64,000 nt of DNA from Mycobacterium paraense (GCF_002101815.1 NZ_LQPM01000007.1:1-64000), one strand, 5' to 3'; positions 35,284-44,470 are shown, counted from the stretch's first letter. Made by a program: numbers and translations. The notes: generated from the sequence alone by a model not told the origin.

Positions 35284-35769
35284 ATGGAGTTCGAGGAGCG
35301 GCTGCAAGACCGGCAGCAATGGTCGATCGGCGACGCCTGCTCGATGTCGAAGGTGCTCGAGCTGCTCAGCACCAAGACCGCTTTCCAGGTGATCCGTGAA
35401 TTGTTCTTCGGCACAACGCGGTTCGAGGATTTTGTGGAGCGGATCGGAACGTCGGCGCCGGCGGTATCCCGCGCGCTCAAGCAGCTCGAGACGGCGCGGA
35501 TCGTTGCCCGCATTCCCTACCAGGTGCCGGGGCGCCGTGCGCGACACGAATACCGGCTGACCGAGGCCGGGGAGGATCTGCTTCCGATCTTCATGGCGCT
35601 GGTGCAATGGGGCGACAAGTACCTGCACGACGGAGCGGCTCCCCTGTCGTTCGTCGACGCCGACACCGGCCGCACACTGGGGGTCTGCGTGACCGCCGAT
35701 ACCGACAGCCCGACGAAGCGCTCGGCGGACATCCGGGTCCAACGAAACGCCGCCCACCGGCGCAGTTGA
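35284..35769 (+). CDS. HxlR-family transcriptional regulator
   Basis: This 161-residue winged-helix protein has the HxlR core: [60 protein letters not shown] and [20 protein letters not shown]. HxlR proteins often respond to oxidants or aldehydes through a cysteine; here one cysteine lies near the N-terminus (DAC, residue 19) and another near the C-terminus. A Shine-Dalgarno-like GAGGGG precedes ATG 35284. It most likely controls the divergent NmrA-like operon and itself through the palindrome at 35212. Confidence 0.92.
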   Translation: MEFEERLQDRQQWSIGDACSMSKVLELLSTKTAFQVIRELFFGTTRFEDFVERIGTSAPAVSRALKQLETARIVARIPYQVPGRRARHEYRLTEAGEDLLPIFMALVQWGDKYLHDGAAPLSFVDADTGRTLGVCVTADTDSPTKRSADIRVQRNAAHRRS

Positions 35770-35820
35770 GCGGGGGCCGGCGTCGGGACCGCCTTTTTGT
35801 GTTCTGCCCGGCCGGGAAAG

Positions 35821-35826
35821 TAGCGT
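35821..35826 (+). promoter_or_regulatory. -10 element TAGCGT, leaderless start for dapD
   Basis: TAGCGT is followed by 8 nt and GTG 35835. Confidence 0.55.
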
Positions 35827-35834
35827 GTCGAGGC

Positions 35835-36779
35835 GTGACTGGAGCTGCAGGCATTGGGTTGGCGACGCTGGCCAACGACGGGTCGGTCCTCGACACGTGG
35901 TTTCCCGCACCGGAACTGACGGAATCGGGCACCGGCGGCACGTCGCGGCTCGCGCTGTCGGACGTTCCGCCGGAACTCGTCGCGCTGGTCGGCCGCGACG
36001 ACGAGCGCGGCACCGAGACCATCGCCGTGCGCACGGTCATCGGCTCGCTCGACGAGGTTGCCGCCGACGCGTACGACGCCTACCTGCGCCTGCATCTGCT
36101 GTCGCACCGGTTGGTGGCGCCGCACGGGCTGAACGCCGGCGGCCTGTTCGGGGTATTGACCAACGTGGTGTGGACTAATCGCGGGCCGTGCGCGATCGAG
36201 GGCTTCGAGGCGGTCCGGGCGCGGCTGCGCCGCCACGGTCCGGTGACCGTCTACGGCGTGGACAAGTTCCCGCGGATGGTCGACTACGTCCTGCCGACCG
36301 GGGTGCGCATCGCCGACGCCGACCGGGTGCGGCTGGGCGCCCACCTGGCGCCGGGCACGACGGTGATGCACGAGGGCTTCGTCAACTACAACGCCGGCAC
36401 CCTGGGCGCGTCGATGGTCGAGGGGCGCATCTCGGCCGGCGTCGTGGTGGGCGACGGGTCGGACATCGGCGGCGGGGCGTCCATCATGGGCACGCTGTCC
36501 GGCGGTGGCACGCAAGTCATTTCGATCGGCAAGCGGTGCCTGCTCGGCGCCAACGCGGGCCTGGGCATCTCGCTGGGCGACGACTGCGTCGTCGAGGCCG
36601 GCCTGTACGTCACCGCCGGCACCAAGGTCACCACGCCCGACGGCACCGCGGTCAAGGCACGCGACCTCTCCGGCGCCGACAACCTGCTGTTCCGGCGCAA
36701 CTCGGTCACCGGCGCGGTCGAGGTGGTGTCCCGCGACGGCCACGGCATCGCGCTCAACGAGGACCTGCACGCCAACTGA
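35835..36779 (+). CDS. dapD: Tetrahydrodipicolinate N-succinyltransferase
   Basis: DapD transfers succinyl from succinyl-CoA to tetrahydrodipicolinate in the DAP pathway. The 314-residue protein is the actinobacterial form: N-terminal domain [20 protein letters not shown], an [19 protein letters not shown] segment, then a left-handed beta-helix ([40 protein letters not shown]). It is nearly collinear with Rv1201c, which is 3 residues longer at the N-terminus. GTG 35835 is the only suitable start and carries a leaderless -10. It is convergent with the MFS transporter (1 bp between stops). Confidence 0.95.
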   Translation: MTGAAGIGLATLANDGSVLDTWFPAPELTESGTGGTSRLALSDVPPELVALVGRDDERGTETIAVRTVIGSLDEVAADAYDAYLRLHLLSHRLVAPHGLNAGGLFGVLTNVVWTNRGPCAIEGFEAVRARLRRHGPVTVYGVDKFPRMVDYVLPTGVRIADADRVRLGAHLAPGTTVMHEGFVNYNAGTLGASMVEGRISAGVVVGDGSDIGGGASIMGTLSGGGTQVISIGKRCLLGANAGLGISLGDDCVVEAGLYVTAGTKVTTPDGTAVKARDLSGADNLLFRRNSVTGAVEVVSRDGHGIALNEDLHAN

Positions 36780-36780
36780 G

Positions 36781-38112
36781 CTAGCGGCCGGGCACCTCTT
36801 CGAAGCGGGCCCCCAGCGACGTGCCGTTGGTTTCGGGCAGCAGGTAGGTGCAGACCAGGCCGATCGCGGTCAGCGCGGCCAGCATGGCGCCGATCGCCCA
36901 GCTGCCGTACGTCGCGAGGAGCGTCCCGGCCAGCAGCGGCGGCAGGGCCCCGCCGACGACCCCGGCGAGGTTGAGCGCGAGCGCCGATCCGCTGTAGCGG
37001 TAACGCGTGGCGAACAGCTCCGGGATGAAGGCGGCGGTGGGCCCGGAGCCGATCGCACCGCCGACGGCCATGCCGACGACGGCAACCACGTACAGCGCCG
37101 GGTTGCGGGTGTTCAGCAACGGCATCACCACGAACGCCCACGGCAACAGCAGCGACCAGCCCAGCAGCATCAAGCGGCGGCGCCCGACCCGGTCGGACAG
37201 GGTGGCCGAAGCCGCGACGGTGGCGATGCTGACCAGCCCGGTCAGCGCGCCCACCGTCCAGATGAAGCCGCGCGTGTACCCCAGGTGCGAATTGGCGTAG
37301 ATCAGCAGGTAGGTGTGACCCAGGTAGCCGAAGCCGAATCCGCCCAGTAGGCTGCCGCCGGCCAGCAGGATCTCGCGGCGCTGCAGCCGCCACAGCTCTC
37401 GCAGCGGCGCCTTGGGCACCAGGTCGCGGGCCTTCTCCGCGGCGAACACCGGGGTCTCCTCGATGTTGAGCCGCACGTAGAGCGCGATCCCGATCAGCCC
37501 CGCGCTGAACAGGAACGGCAGCCGCCATCCCCACTGCATGAACGCGGCGCTCTTCTCCCCGATGCTGAAGTTCACCCCCAGGAAGGTCAGGCTGGCGAGC
37601 ACCGCCGCGGTGCCGGCGCCGAGCAGGGTGAACATGCCGTAGCGGCCTCGCTTGCCGGGGGGCGCGTACTCGGCGCTCAGCAGCGCCGACCCCGCCCATT
37701 CGCCGCCGACGGCGAACCCCTGCAGGAGCCGCAACACGATCAGGATCAACGGGGCCGCCGCGCCGATGGCGGCCGTGCTGGGCACCAGCCCGACGCTGAC
37801 GGTCGACACGGCCATGATCAGCAGCGTGGCGATCAGCGTCTTCTTGCGGCCCAGCCGGTCACCGAAGTACCCGAAGACGGCCGCGCCCAGCGGCCGGGAC
37901 AGGAACGCCGTCGCGAACGTCGCCATCGCGGCGACGACACCGAGCGTCGAACCGAGCCGCGGGAAGAACACCGTCGGGAACACCAGCGCGGCCGCGGTGC
38001 CGTAGATGAGGAAGTCGTAGTACTCGATCGCCGAGCCGACCAGACACGCCGCCGCCACCCGCCTCATCGGGGTCGAGGCGGCCCCGGCCGCAACCGTCGG
38101 CAGTTCCGTCAC
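36781..38112 (-). CDS. MFS transporter, metabolite:H+ symporter type (Rv1200-like)
   Basis: This 443-residue protein has twelve predicted membrane spans and the MHS-subfamily loop GDRLGRKKTLIATLLIMAVS after TM2, plus the second-half repeat SDRVGRRRLMLLGW. EYYDFLIYGTAAALVF in TM1 and QGFAVGGEWAGSALLSAEYA in TM4 are typical of ShiA/KgtP/ProP relatives that import organic acids or osmolytes. The substrate is not deducible. GTG 38112 has a leaderless TACCGT -10. In H37Rv an IS1081, esxL-esxK, PPE18, PE13 and Rv1194c lie between this gene and fadD36; here they are neighbours. Confidence 0.92.
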   Translation of the reverse strand: MTELPTVAAGAASTPMRRVAAACLVGSAIEYYDFLIYGTAAALVFPTVFFPRLGSTLGVVAAMATFATAFLSRPLGAAVFGYFGDRLGRKKTLIATLLIMAVSTVSVGLVPSTAAIGAAAPLILIVLRLLQGFAVGGEWAGSALLSAEYAPPGKRGRYGMFTLLGAGTAAVLASLTFLGVNFSIGEKSAAFMQWGWRLPFLFSAGLIGIALYVRLNIEETPVFAAEKARDLVPKAPLRELWRLQRREILLAGGSLLGGFGFGYLGHTYLLIYANSHLGYTRGFIWTVGALTGLVSIATVAASATLSDRVGRRRLMLLGWSLLLPWAFVVMPLLNTRNPALYVVAVVGMAVGGAIGSGPTAAFIPELFATRYRYSGSALALNLAGVVGGALPPLLAGTLLATYGSWAIGAMLAALTAIGLVCTYLLPETNGTSLGARFEEVPGR

Positions 38113-38119
38113 GCCTACG

Positions 38120-38125
38120 ACGGTA
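38120..38125 (-). promoter_or_regulatory. -10 element TACCGT, leaderless start for the MFS gene
   Basis: On the minus strand TACCGT is followed by 7 nt and GTG 38112. Confidence 0.55.
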
Positions 38126-38195
38126 GGTGAAGGTTTGCCGTCTCGCTCGACGGAAAAGCTGGCAAAACGCTGCGTGTCGCCTAAGGGCCGGGCGC

Positions 38196-39620
38196 TCAGC
38201 CCTCGGCGAGCAGCTGCTTCTTGAGCACCTTGCCCATCGCGTTGCGCGGCAGCGCCGCCACCAGGCGCACCTCCCGCGGCCGCTTGTGTATCGAGAGCTC
38301 CTGGGCGACGTGGTTGATCAGGTCGTCGGAGCGCAGGTCGGACGAGCCGACGACGTAGGCGACGATGCGCTGGCCCAGATCCTCGTCGGGCAGCCCGACG
38401 ACCGCCGCCTCCTGCACGCCGGGGTGCCCCAGCAGCGACGTCTCGATCTCACCCGCGCCGACGCGGTAACCGCCGGACTTGATCAGGTCGACCGACTCGC
38501 GCCCGACGATGCGGTGCATGCCGCCGCCGTCGATCACCGCGACGTCGCCGGTGCGGTAGAAGCCGTCGGGCGCGAACGCCTCCGCGGTGGCCTCCGGCCG
38601 GTTCAGGTAGCCGTCGAACATCATCGGGCCCCGAACCTGAAGCCGCCCAACGGTTTCCCCGTCGTGAGGCACCGGGTTGTCGTCGTCGTCGAGCAGCCTG
38701 GTTTCCACGCCGGCCACGGGCAGGCCCACCCAGCCCGCGCGGCGCTCGCCGTCGGCCCGGGTCGAGATGGTGATCAGCGATTCCGAGGCGCCGTACCGTT
38801 CGATGGGCTGGTGCCCGGTGAGCTCGGCCAGCCGGTCGAACACCGGCACCGGCAGCGGCGCGCTGCCCGAGACCAGTAGCCGCGCCGGGCGCAGCGCCTC
38901 GGCCGCGGCGCCGTCGGCCACCACCCGCGACCACACGGTGGGAACCGCGAAGAACAGCGATCCGCCCCATTCGGCGCACGCTTGCGCGTACCCGGCCGGT
39001 GTCGGTCTTCCGGTGTGCACGAAGCGGTTTCCGATCCGCAGCGACCCGAGCAGGCCCAGCACCAGCCCGTGCACGTGGAACAGCGGCAGGCCGTGCACCA
39101 GGACGTCGTCGGGCGTCCACTGCCAGGCCTCCGCCAGGGCGTCGAGGTCGGCGGCGACCGCGCGGCGGCTCAGCTGCACCCCCTTGGGCAGCCCGGTGGT
39201 GCCCGAGGTGTAGATGATCATCGCGGTCGCGTCCGGCGACGGCTCGGGGTAGCGGTGCCAGGAGCGGGCGTGCAACCGCACCGGGATGTGCGGCAGGCCG
39301 TCGGGATCTTCGGGCTCGGGACCCAACCAGGCCTCCGCGCCGGAGTCGGTGAGCATGTGCCGGCGCTCGGCCACGCCGACGTCGGAGGGCACCGGCACGA
39401 ACGGCACGCCCGCGAGCAGGCAGCCGGTGACCGCGAGCACGGTGGCCGCGCTCGGCGTGGCCAGGATCGCGACCCGATTTGCGCCGGCGACCCGCTCGGC
39501 CACCGACGTTGCGGCACCGACCAAGTCGCTGCGGCTGAGCGTGACGCCGTCGATCCGCACCGCGTCGGCGATGTCGGTGGTGGTGGTGACGGTCGAGGGA
39601 TTGAGCGACGCGAGCAGCAC
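38196..39620 (-). CDS. fadD36: Acyl-CoA synthetase FadD36
   Basis: This 474-residue ANL-family enzyme has the P-loop AMIIYTSGTTGLPKGVQLSR, the adenine-binding IERYGASESLITISTRADGE, the hinge-region YRTGDVAVIDGGGMHRIVGR and the C-terminal lysine in LPRNAMGKVLKKQLL. It is the short form without an N-terminal extension, matching Rv1193, which activates short- or branched-chain acids in the matutinal/propionate-like context of malonyl-type synthetases. The precise acid is not determined. GTG 39620 has a TAACCT -10 six nt upstream, indicating a leaderless message. Confidence 0.94.
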   Translation of the reverse strand: MLLASLNPSTVTTTTDIADAVRIDGVTLSRSDLVGAATSVAERVAGANRVAILATPSAATVLAVTGCLLAGVPFVPVPSDVGVAERRHMLTDSGAEAWLGPEPEDPDGLPHIPVRLHARSWHRYPEPSPDATAMIIYTSGTTGLPKGVQLSRRAVAADLDALAEAWQWTPDDVLVHGLPLFHVHGLVLGLLGSLRIGNRFVHTGRPTPAGYAQACAEWGGSLFFAVPTVWSRVVADGAAAEALRPARLLVSGSAPLPVPVFDRLAELTGHQPIERYGASESLITISTRADGERRAGWVGLPVAGVETRLLDDDDNPVPHDGETVGRLQVRGPMMFDGYLNRPEATAEAFAPDGFYRTGDVAVIDGGGMHRIVGRESVDLIKSGGYRVGAGEIETSLLGHPGVQEAAVVGLPDEDLGQRIVAYVVGSSDLRSDDLINHVAQELSIHKRPREVRLVAALPRNAMGKVLKKQLLAEG

Positions 39621-39626
39621 GCCTGC

Positions 39627-39632
39627 AGGTTA
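39627..39632 (-). promoter_or_regulatory. -10 element TAACCT, leaderless start for fadD36
   Basis: On the minus strand TAACCT is followed by 6 nt and GTG 39620. Confidence 0.55.
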
Positions 39633-39642
39633 CCCGGCGGCG

Positions 39643-40551
39643 TCAGGCCTGCTGGTCCCAGATCTTGATCAGGGTGGACAGGATCTCCTCGCCGCGGCCC
39701 AGCCCGCCGAGGTGGCTTTCGCCCGGGAGCACGATCAGCTCGCAGTCGGGCAGCAAGGCCACGACGTGCTCGCCGTGGGCGAACGGAACGATGTGGTCGC
39801 TGTCGCCGTGCCACCAGCGCACCGGGACCTTGACCTCGTCGAGCCGGAATCCCCAGTCCCGGGTGAACAGGATGATGTCGTTGAACGGCGCCGCCAGTTG
39901 CTTGCGGCTGCCGTTGAGCAGGTCGTCGAGGAACATGGCGCCGAACTCGGGCCGGGTGAGCAGGCGCCGGTCGCCCTCGGGCGATATCGCGGCATAGAGA
40001 TAGAGGGCGGGATTCGCGACGGGGCGGATCGCCCGGACCACCAGGCTCGCTCCGATCCGCAGCGGGTCGCCTCCCAGCCGCAGCAGGGGCGCCATCCGCT
40101 TGCCCAGGTTCATCAGGCCGCTGGTGATCCCCTCGTCACCGAGGAACGGCGCGACGCCCCCGAGCACGCCGACGTCCACGACCCGGTCGGGCAGCACCGC
40201 GGCGGATGCGAGCGCGTAGGGGCCGCCGCCGGACAGGCCGATGACCGCCATCTTGTCGATGCCCAGCGTGTCGGCGATCGTCCGCAGGTCGTCGCCGAAC
40301 GCCCGGATGTTCTCGTAGCGATGGGGTGTCGACGATCCGATGCCCGGCCGGTCGATGCCGATCAGGCGGATGTTGTGCTGTTCGGCGTAGACACGGGCCT
40401 CGATCGGGATCTGTCGGCGGGCGCCGGGGGTCCCGTGCAGCCAAAAGACCGCCCGGCCCCAGGGGGCGCCGAACTCGGCGAAGCCGATTTGGCGGTCCTC
40501 CCCCACGGCGATGTTGCCTTCGAGCTTGGGGCGGGCGATCTCCATGACCAT
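39643..40551 (-). CDS. Alpha/beta hydrolase (Rv1191-like)
   Basis: This 302-residue protein is an alpha/beta-hydrolase: oxyanion-hole HGTPG in FWLHGTPGARRQIPIEAR, IGIDRPGIGSS, nucleophile elbow GLSGGGPYALASA and a C-terminal acid and base in WWHGDSDHIVPFAHGEHV and LPGESHLGG. The substrate is unknown. ATG 40551 (MVMEIARPKLEG) or 40545 is more likely than the TTG at 40587, though neither has a strong Shine-Dalgarno. It lies 22 bp upstream of fadD36 on the same strand, whose own leaderless promoter overlaps the intergenic gap. It marks the left edge of the catabolic cluster. Confidence 0.9.
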   Translation of the reverse strand: MVMEIARPKLEGNIAVGEDRQIGFAEFGAPWGRAVFWLHGTPGARRQIPIEARVYAEQHNIRLIGIDRPGIGSSTPHRYENIRAFGDDLRTIADTLGIDKMAVIGLSGGGPYALASAAVLPDRVVDVGVLGGVAPFLGDEGITSGLMNLGKRMAPLLRLGGDPLRIGASLVVRAIRPVANPALYLYAAISPEGDRRLLTRPEFGAMFLDDLLNGSRKQLAAPFNDIILFTRDWGFRLDEVKVPVRWWHGDSDHIVPFAHGEHVVALLPDCELIVLPGESHLGGLGRGEEILSTLIKIWDQQA

Positions 40552-40598
40552 GCCCAGCAGCTTTGCATGTGACGAGCCGTTTACCAAAGGCTCACGGC

Positions 40599-42803
40599 CT
40601 ACCCGTTGAGCGGCCGCTCCCCGATGACCCGTTCGGCCCGCAGGCCGGCCAGCTCGTCGGCGGAAAGGCCCAGCCCGCGCAGGATCTCGTCGTTGTGCTG
40701 ACCCAGCGTCGGCGCGGGGCTGCGGTGGGGCCGCGCCGGTCCCGGGGCCATCCGAAGCGGCCAGCCGGGATAGCGGTGCGATCCGGTGACGGGATGCGCC
40801 AGCTCCTGGTAGAACCCCCGCGCGTCGAGCTGGGCGATCTCATACATCCGCTCGCCGGTGACCACCCGCTCGGCCGGGATGCCCTGCGCCGCAAGGGCTC
40901 CGACGATCGCGTCGGGCGCCTGGGTGCGGGTCCACGCCGCGACCATCTCGTCGAACGCGTCATGGTCGACGTCCGGGTCCCCGGGCAGCGACAGCGCCAC
41001 CCACGCGCCGTCCTCGTTGGTCGGGTACACGCCCTGCAGGTAGCCGCGCCGGCGGTTGCCTTCGCGGGATTGCACGACGCCGTTCATCGAGTACTCGATC
41101 ACCGGTTCGGCGGTCACGGCGGCGGCGACCTCGATCTGCGCGATCTCGATCAGTTGCCCCTCCCCGGTGCGGCTTCGGTGCTCGAGCGCGGCCAGCAGCG
41201 CGACCCCCGCGTGCACGCCGACGACGGGGTCGGCGGGCCCCTGCGGGTTGCATGGCGGCCCGTCGGGATAGCCGGTGACCGCCGACATCCCCGCGGTCTG
41301 CTCGAAGTTCAGCGCCCAGCCGACGTAATCGCGCCAGGGGCCCTGCAGGCCGAACCCCGGCATCCGGATCATGATCACGTCGGGCTTCAGCGCCACCAGC
41401 GACTCGTAGCCCAGACCGAACTGCTCCACGACTCGTGGTGAGAAGTTCTCCACGACCACGTCGGCCTGCGCGGCCAGCCGCCGGACGATTTCTTGGCCGC
41501 GCCGCGAGGTCAGGTCCAGCGTGAGGTCTTGCTTGTTGAGGTTGGTGGCCTGCCATAGGCCGCTGCGCTCGTACCAGTCGTCACCCTCGAAGGGAAAGGC
41601 GCCGGAGTAACGAAAACCGTCGGGCCGCTGGATCGACTCGACCTTGACGATGTCGGCGCCGAACGCGCCCAGGTAACACGTCAGGTATGCGCCCGCCCAG
41701 AAGGTGGTCAGGTCGAGCACCTTCAGCTCCGCGAACGGTAGGGCCCTCGTCGTGCGAACCGAGGCCCGATGATGCTGTGCCGCAGGGCCTTTGGTCAGCC
41801 GGAACGGCGCCCCGGGGCGTTGGAACTCCCCGGTTATGAAGAACTCGCGCTTGGCGTATTGCGGACATTCCAGCACGGTGGCGCCGTCGTTGACCGGGGT
41901 GGCCGGAATCCGCAACGCCTGGCTCAGGTCGACGATCTCGGCGACGGTCTGCTCGGCGAGCACTGGCTCTGCGCGGGCATAGAATTCGGCGCGCTCGGGG
42001 CCGCCCAACATGATCGGGATCTGCTGCTCGCCGAACTCGGGCAGGCCCAGCATCGCGCACACGTCCAGCCAATGCTGCCCCGTCAGGCAGTTGATGCCCA
42101 CCCAGCCGTCGGCGGCGCGGACCACCCCCAGCATGGGAGCGCCCCGTGCGTTGGCGGGCAGGCCGAGGCTCTGCATCTTCTCCGCCATCAGCATGGGATA
42201 GGGCAGCGTCGACAGCAACGATTCGAACTCCGAAACATCGACCTGCACAACCTCATCGGATGCGCAACGCAGCGCGGTCAATGCGCCCAGGGCGCCGTAG
42301 GCGCCCGCAACGTACTCGGCGATCCGCGCGCCGACCTGCACCGGGGGGCGGTCGGGATCGCGGGCGCTGACCCAGCCCGACGCCGCCTGCAGCGTCAGCG
42401 ACGTGGCCGGCCGGTCCCGCCACGGCCCGGACTGCCCGAAGGCCGAGATGCGCAGCAACACCAGGTTCCGGTTGAGCCCGCCCAGGCTGTCGCGGTCGAA
42501 TCCCCAGCCCTCCAGCGTTCCGGGCGGGAAGTTCTCGATCAGCAGGTGCGCACCCGCGATCAGCTCGCGGGCATCCTGGAACGCCGCACTTCGCTTGCCG
42601 GCGTTCAGGTATTGAAATAATCCGCTGTGTTCGGGATCCGGAACCCCGCGGGGAAACGGACCCCAATAGCGCAGCGGATCTCCGCCCGGGGGCTCGATCT
42701 TGGTGACCTCGGCACCGAGGTCAACCAAAAGCTTTGCCGCATAAGGCCCGGAGATCTCCTTGGTGATTTCGACGACGGACAGCCCCGCGAGGGGTCCGCT
42801 CAC
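40599..42803 (-). CDS. Tandem-fused CaiB/BaiF (family III) CoA-transferase
   Basis: Family III CoA-transferases are usually ~400 residues; this 734-residue protein contains two full copies in tandem. Copy one runs from LSVVEITKEISGPYAAKLLV, with the catalytic-Asp region EVVQVDVSEFESLL. Copy two starts near 375 with LKVLDLTTFWAGAYLTCYLG and has GQLIEIAQIEVAAA, where Glu seems to replace the catalytic Asp. The first half may thus carry the chemistry and the second be structural (inference). GTG 42803 overlaps the aldehyde dehydrogenase stop (GTGA). Together the two minus-strand genes could oxidise an aldehyde to an acid and then transfer CoA onto it. Confidence 0.9.
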   Translation of the reverse strand: MSGPLAGLSVVEITKEISGPYAAKLLVDLGAEVTKIEPPGGDPLRYWGPFPRGVPDPEHSGLFQYLNAGKRSAAFQDARELIAGAHLLIENFPPGTLEGWGFDRDSLGGLNRNLVLLRISAFGQSGPWRDRPATSLTLQAASGWVSARDPDRPPVQVGARIAEYVAGAYGALGALTALRCASDEVVQVDVSEFESLLSTLPYPMLMAEKMQSLGLPANARGAPMLGVVRAADGWVGINCLTGQHWLDVCAMLGLPEFGEQQIPIMLGGPERAEFYARAEPVLAEQTVAEIVDLSQALRIPATPVNDGATVLECPQYAKREFFITGEFQRPGAPFRLTKGPAAQHHRASVRTTRALPFAELKVLDLTTFWAGAYLTCYLGAFGADIVKVESIQRPDGFRYSGAFPFEGDDWYERSGLWQATNLNKQDLTLDLTSRRGQEIVRRLAAQADVVVENFSPRVVEQFGLGYESLVALKPDVIMIRMPGFGLQGPWRDYVGWALNFEQTAGMSAVTGYPDGPPCNPQGPADPVVGVHAGVALLAALEHRSRTGEGQLIEIAQIEVAAAVTAEPVIEYSMNGVVQSREGNRRRGYLQGVYPTNEDGAWVALSLPGDPDVDHDAFDEMVAAWTRTQAPDAIVGALAAQGIPAERVVTGERMYEIAQLDARGFYQELAHPVTGSHRYPGWPLRMAPGPARPHRSPAPTLGQHNDEILRGLGLSADELAGLRAERVIGERPLNG

Positions 42804-44269
42804 GCGGGAACCCCGATCGCCATTGCCTCCATGTACTGGTGCAGCCCGCCGATGCCGCCGCCCTCCCGGCCCAACCCGCTCAGCTTGAACCCGCCGAACG
42901 GCGCGCCGCCGGGGCCGCACCCGTTGACGGCGACCTGCCCGGTGCGGATGCGCCGCGCGACACCGACGGCGCGGTCCACGTCCCCGCCCCACACCGCCCC
43001 GGAAAGCCCGTACTGGGAGTTGTTCGCGATGGCGACCGCGTCGTCGTCGTCGCGGTAGCGCAGCACCGTCAGCACCGGCCCGAACACTTCCTCCTGGGCG
43101 ATGGTCGAATCCTGATCGACGCCGGTGAGAATCGTCGGCTCGAAATAGAACCCGACGTCCAGCCCGGCCGGACGGCCACCACCGGTCGCCAGCCGGGCTC
43201 CGTCGTTGACCGCTCCGTCGACGTGCGCCTGGACCCGGTCCCGCTGCGCCGCGCTGATCAACGGGCCCATCTGCACGTCGGGGTCGGCGGGGTCGCCGAC
43301 CTTGACCTCGCGGGCCAGCGCCACGAGCCGGTCGACGACGTCGTCGTGCAGCGAATCGGGAAGCAGCATCCGGCTGTGCAGGATGCAGGCCTGCCCGGCG
43401 TGTAGCGAGCACGAGTCGAACAGCATCTGCCGCAACGTCTCGTCGGTGACCTCGGTGTCGTCCAGGACGATGCTGGCCGACTTGCCGCCCAGTTCCAGCA
43501 GGATCCGCTTCATGGTGTCGCCCGCGGCGGACATGACCTGGCGCCCGACGACCGAACTGCCGGTGAAGCTCACCATGTCGATGCGCGGGTCGGTGGTGAG
43601 CAGCCGGGCGGCCTCGACGCCGGAGGGCGTGACGACGTTGACCACGCCGGGCGGGATGTCGGTCTGCTCGTCGATGATGCGCGCGAGTGCCAGCCCCGCC
43701 AGCGGGGTCAGCGGGGAGGGCTTGAGCACGACGGTATTGCCGGCGGCCAGCGCGTGGTTGAGCTTCATGACGTTGAGGCAATGCGGGAAGTTCCATGGCG
43801 TCAGGACGGACACGACGCCCAGCGGTTGGTGGCGCAGCAACGTGGTGCCGGCGCTCATTCCGGTCACCGCTTCCTCGCCGAGCTGCGCGGCGAGCTGGGC
43901 CGCGACCATCGACATGTATCCGGCCCCGTCGATTTGCATCATCCGCTCGTTGGCAACGCAGCCCCACTCCACCTGCGACAGCGCGAAGAACTCGTCGGCG
44001 TGCTTCAGCAGCGCCGCGCCGAGCTGATTGAGGCAGCCGGCCCGCTCGTCGGGACCCATCCGGCCCCACGGCCCGCTGTCGAAGGCCCGGCGCGCGGCGT
44101 CGATCGCCGCGCCGAGCTGGGCGATGCTGGCGTCGGGCGCGGTGCCGATCGATTGTTCGGTGGCCGGGTTGATGTCGTCGTAGCGACCGCCCTCCGCGTC
44201 GACCCAGCCGCCATCGATGTAGAGCTGGTAGGTGTCGACGAGAGATCCCGGAGTTTGTAGCTCGGTCAT
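42800..44269 (-). CDS. NAD(P)-dependent aldehyde dehydrogenase
   Basis: This 489-residue ALDH-superfamily enzyme starts at ATG 44269 after GAGGAAG. Cofactor-binding VSVLTPWNFP and MVSFTGSSVVGRQVM, catalytic Glu in ILLELGGKSAS, and the nucleophilic Cys in HAGQACILHSR are all present, with EEVFGPVLTVL and FGGFKLSGLGREGG at the C-terminus. It diverges from the P450 operon by about 200 bp that contain a promoter and an operator candidate. The likely role is oxidation of an aldehyde made by the P450 or the Zn-alcohol dehydrogenase of the cluster. Confidence 0.94.
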   Translation of the reverse strand: MTELQTPGSLVDTYQLYIDGGWVDAEGGRYDDINPATEQSIGTAPDASIAQLGAAIDAARRAFDSGPWGRMGPDERAGCLNQLGAALLKHADEFFALSQVEWGCVANERMMQIDGAGYMSMVAAQLAAQLGEEAVTGMSAGTTLLRHQPLGVVSVLTPWNFPHCLNVMKLNHALAAGNTVVLKPSPLTPLAGLALARIIDEQTDIPPGVVNVVTPSGVEAARLLTTDPRIDMVSFTGSSVVGRQVMSAAGDTMKRILLELGGKSASIVLDDTEVTDETLRQMLFDSCSLHAGQACILHSRMLLPDSLHDDVVDRLVALAREVKVGDPADPDVQMGPLISAAQRDRVQAHVDGAVNDGARLATGGGRPAGLDVGFYFEPTILTGVDQDSTIAQEEVFGPVLTVLRYRDDDDAVAIANNSQYGLSGAVWGGDVDRAVGVARRIRTGQVAVNGCGPGGAPFGGFKLSGLGREGGGIGGLHQYMEAMAIGVPA

Positions 44270-44384
44270 GCGCGCTTCCTCACCCGAACGTCGGTCATCT
44301 AGAGAGCCAGTGTTCACCGCCGGTACCCTGGCGTCAATCACCAATTCGGCGAATTTTCCGCTATTCCAGCGCGTTGCGGACGTA

Positions 44385-44414
44385 TTGACAGGGACGATCG
44401 GCAGCGGGTAGACA
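44385..44414 (+). promoter_or_regulatory. Candidate promoter of the P450 operon
   Basis: TTGACA (44385-44390) and TAGACA (44409-44414) are 18 bp apart, close to the SigA consensus. Transcription would start near 44421, just before the GACACA/TGTGTC inverted repeat. Confidence 0.5.
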
Positions 44415-44425
44415 CAACGTCGCAA

Positions 44426-44446
44426 GACACATTGGCGTGATGTGTC
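44426..44446. promoter_or_regulatory. Inverted-repeat operator candidate upstream of the P450 operon
   Basis: GACACA (44426-44431) and TGTGTC (44441-44446) are perfect arms around a 9-nt spacer, and another GACACA lies at 44411. The site lies downstream of the -10, so a bound repressor would block elongation. The TetR gene at the operon's end is the obvious candidate. Confidence 0.5.
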
Positions 44447-44470
44447 GGATCGTCCGTCGAGGAGGCCCGC

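Noticed and set aside
42803..44069. CoA-transferase extended upstream to a 1156-residue protein
   Set aside because: The extra N-terminus is Arg-rich nonsense antisense to nothing but the aldehyde dehydrogenase in its true frame; GTG 42803 begins the family domain exactly.
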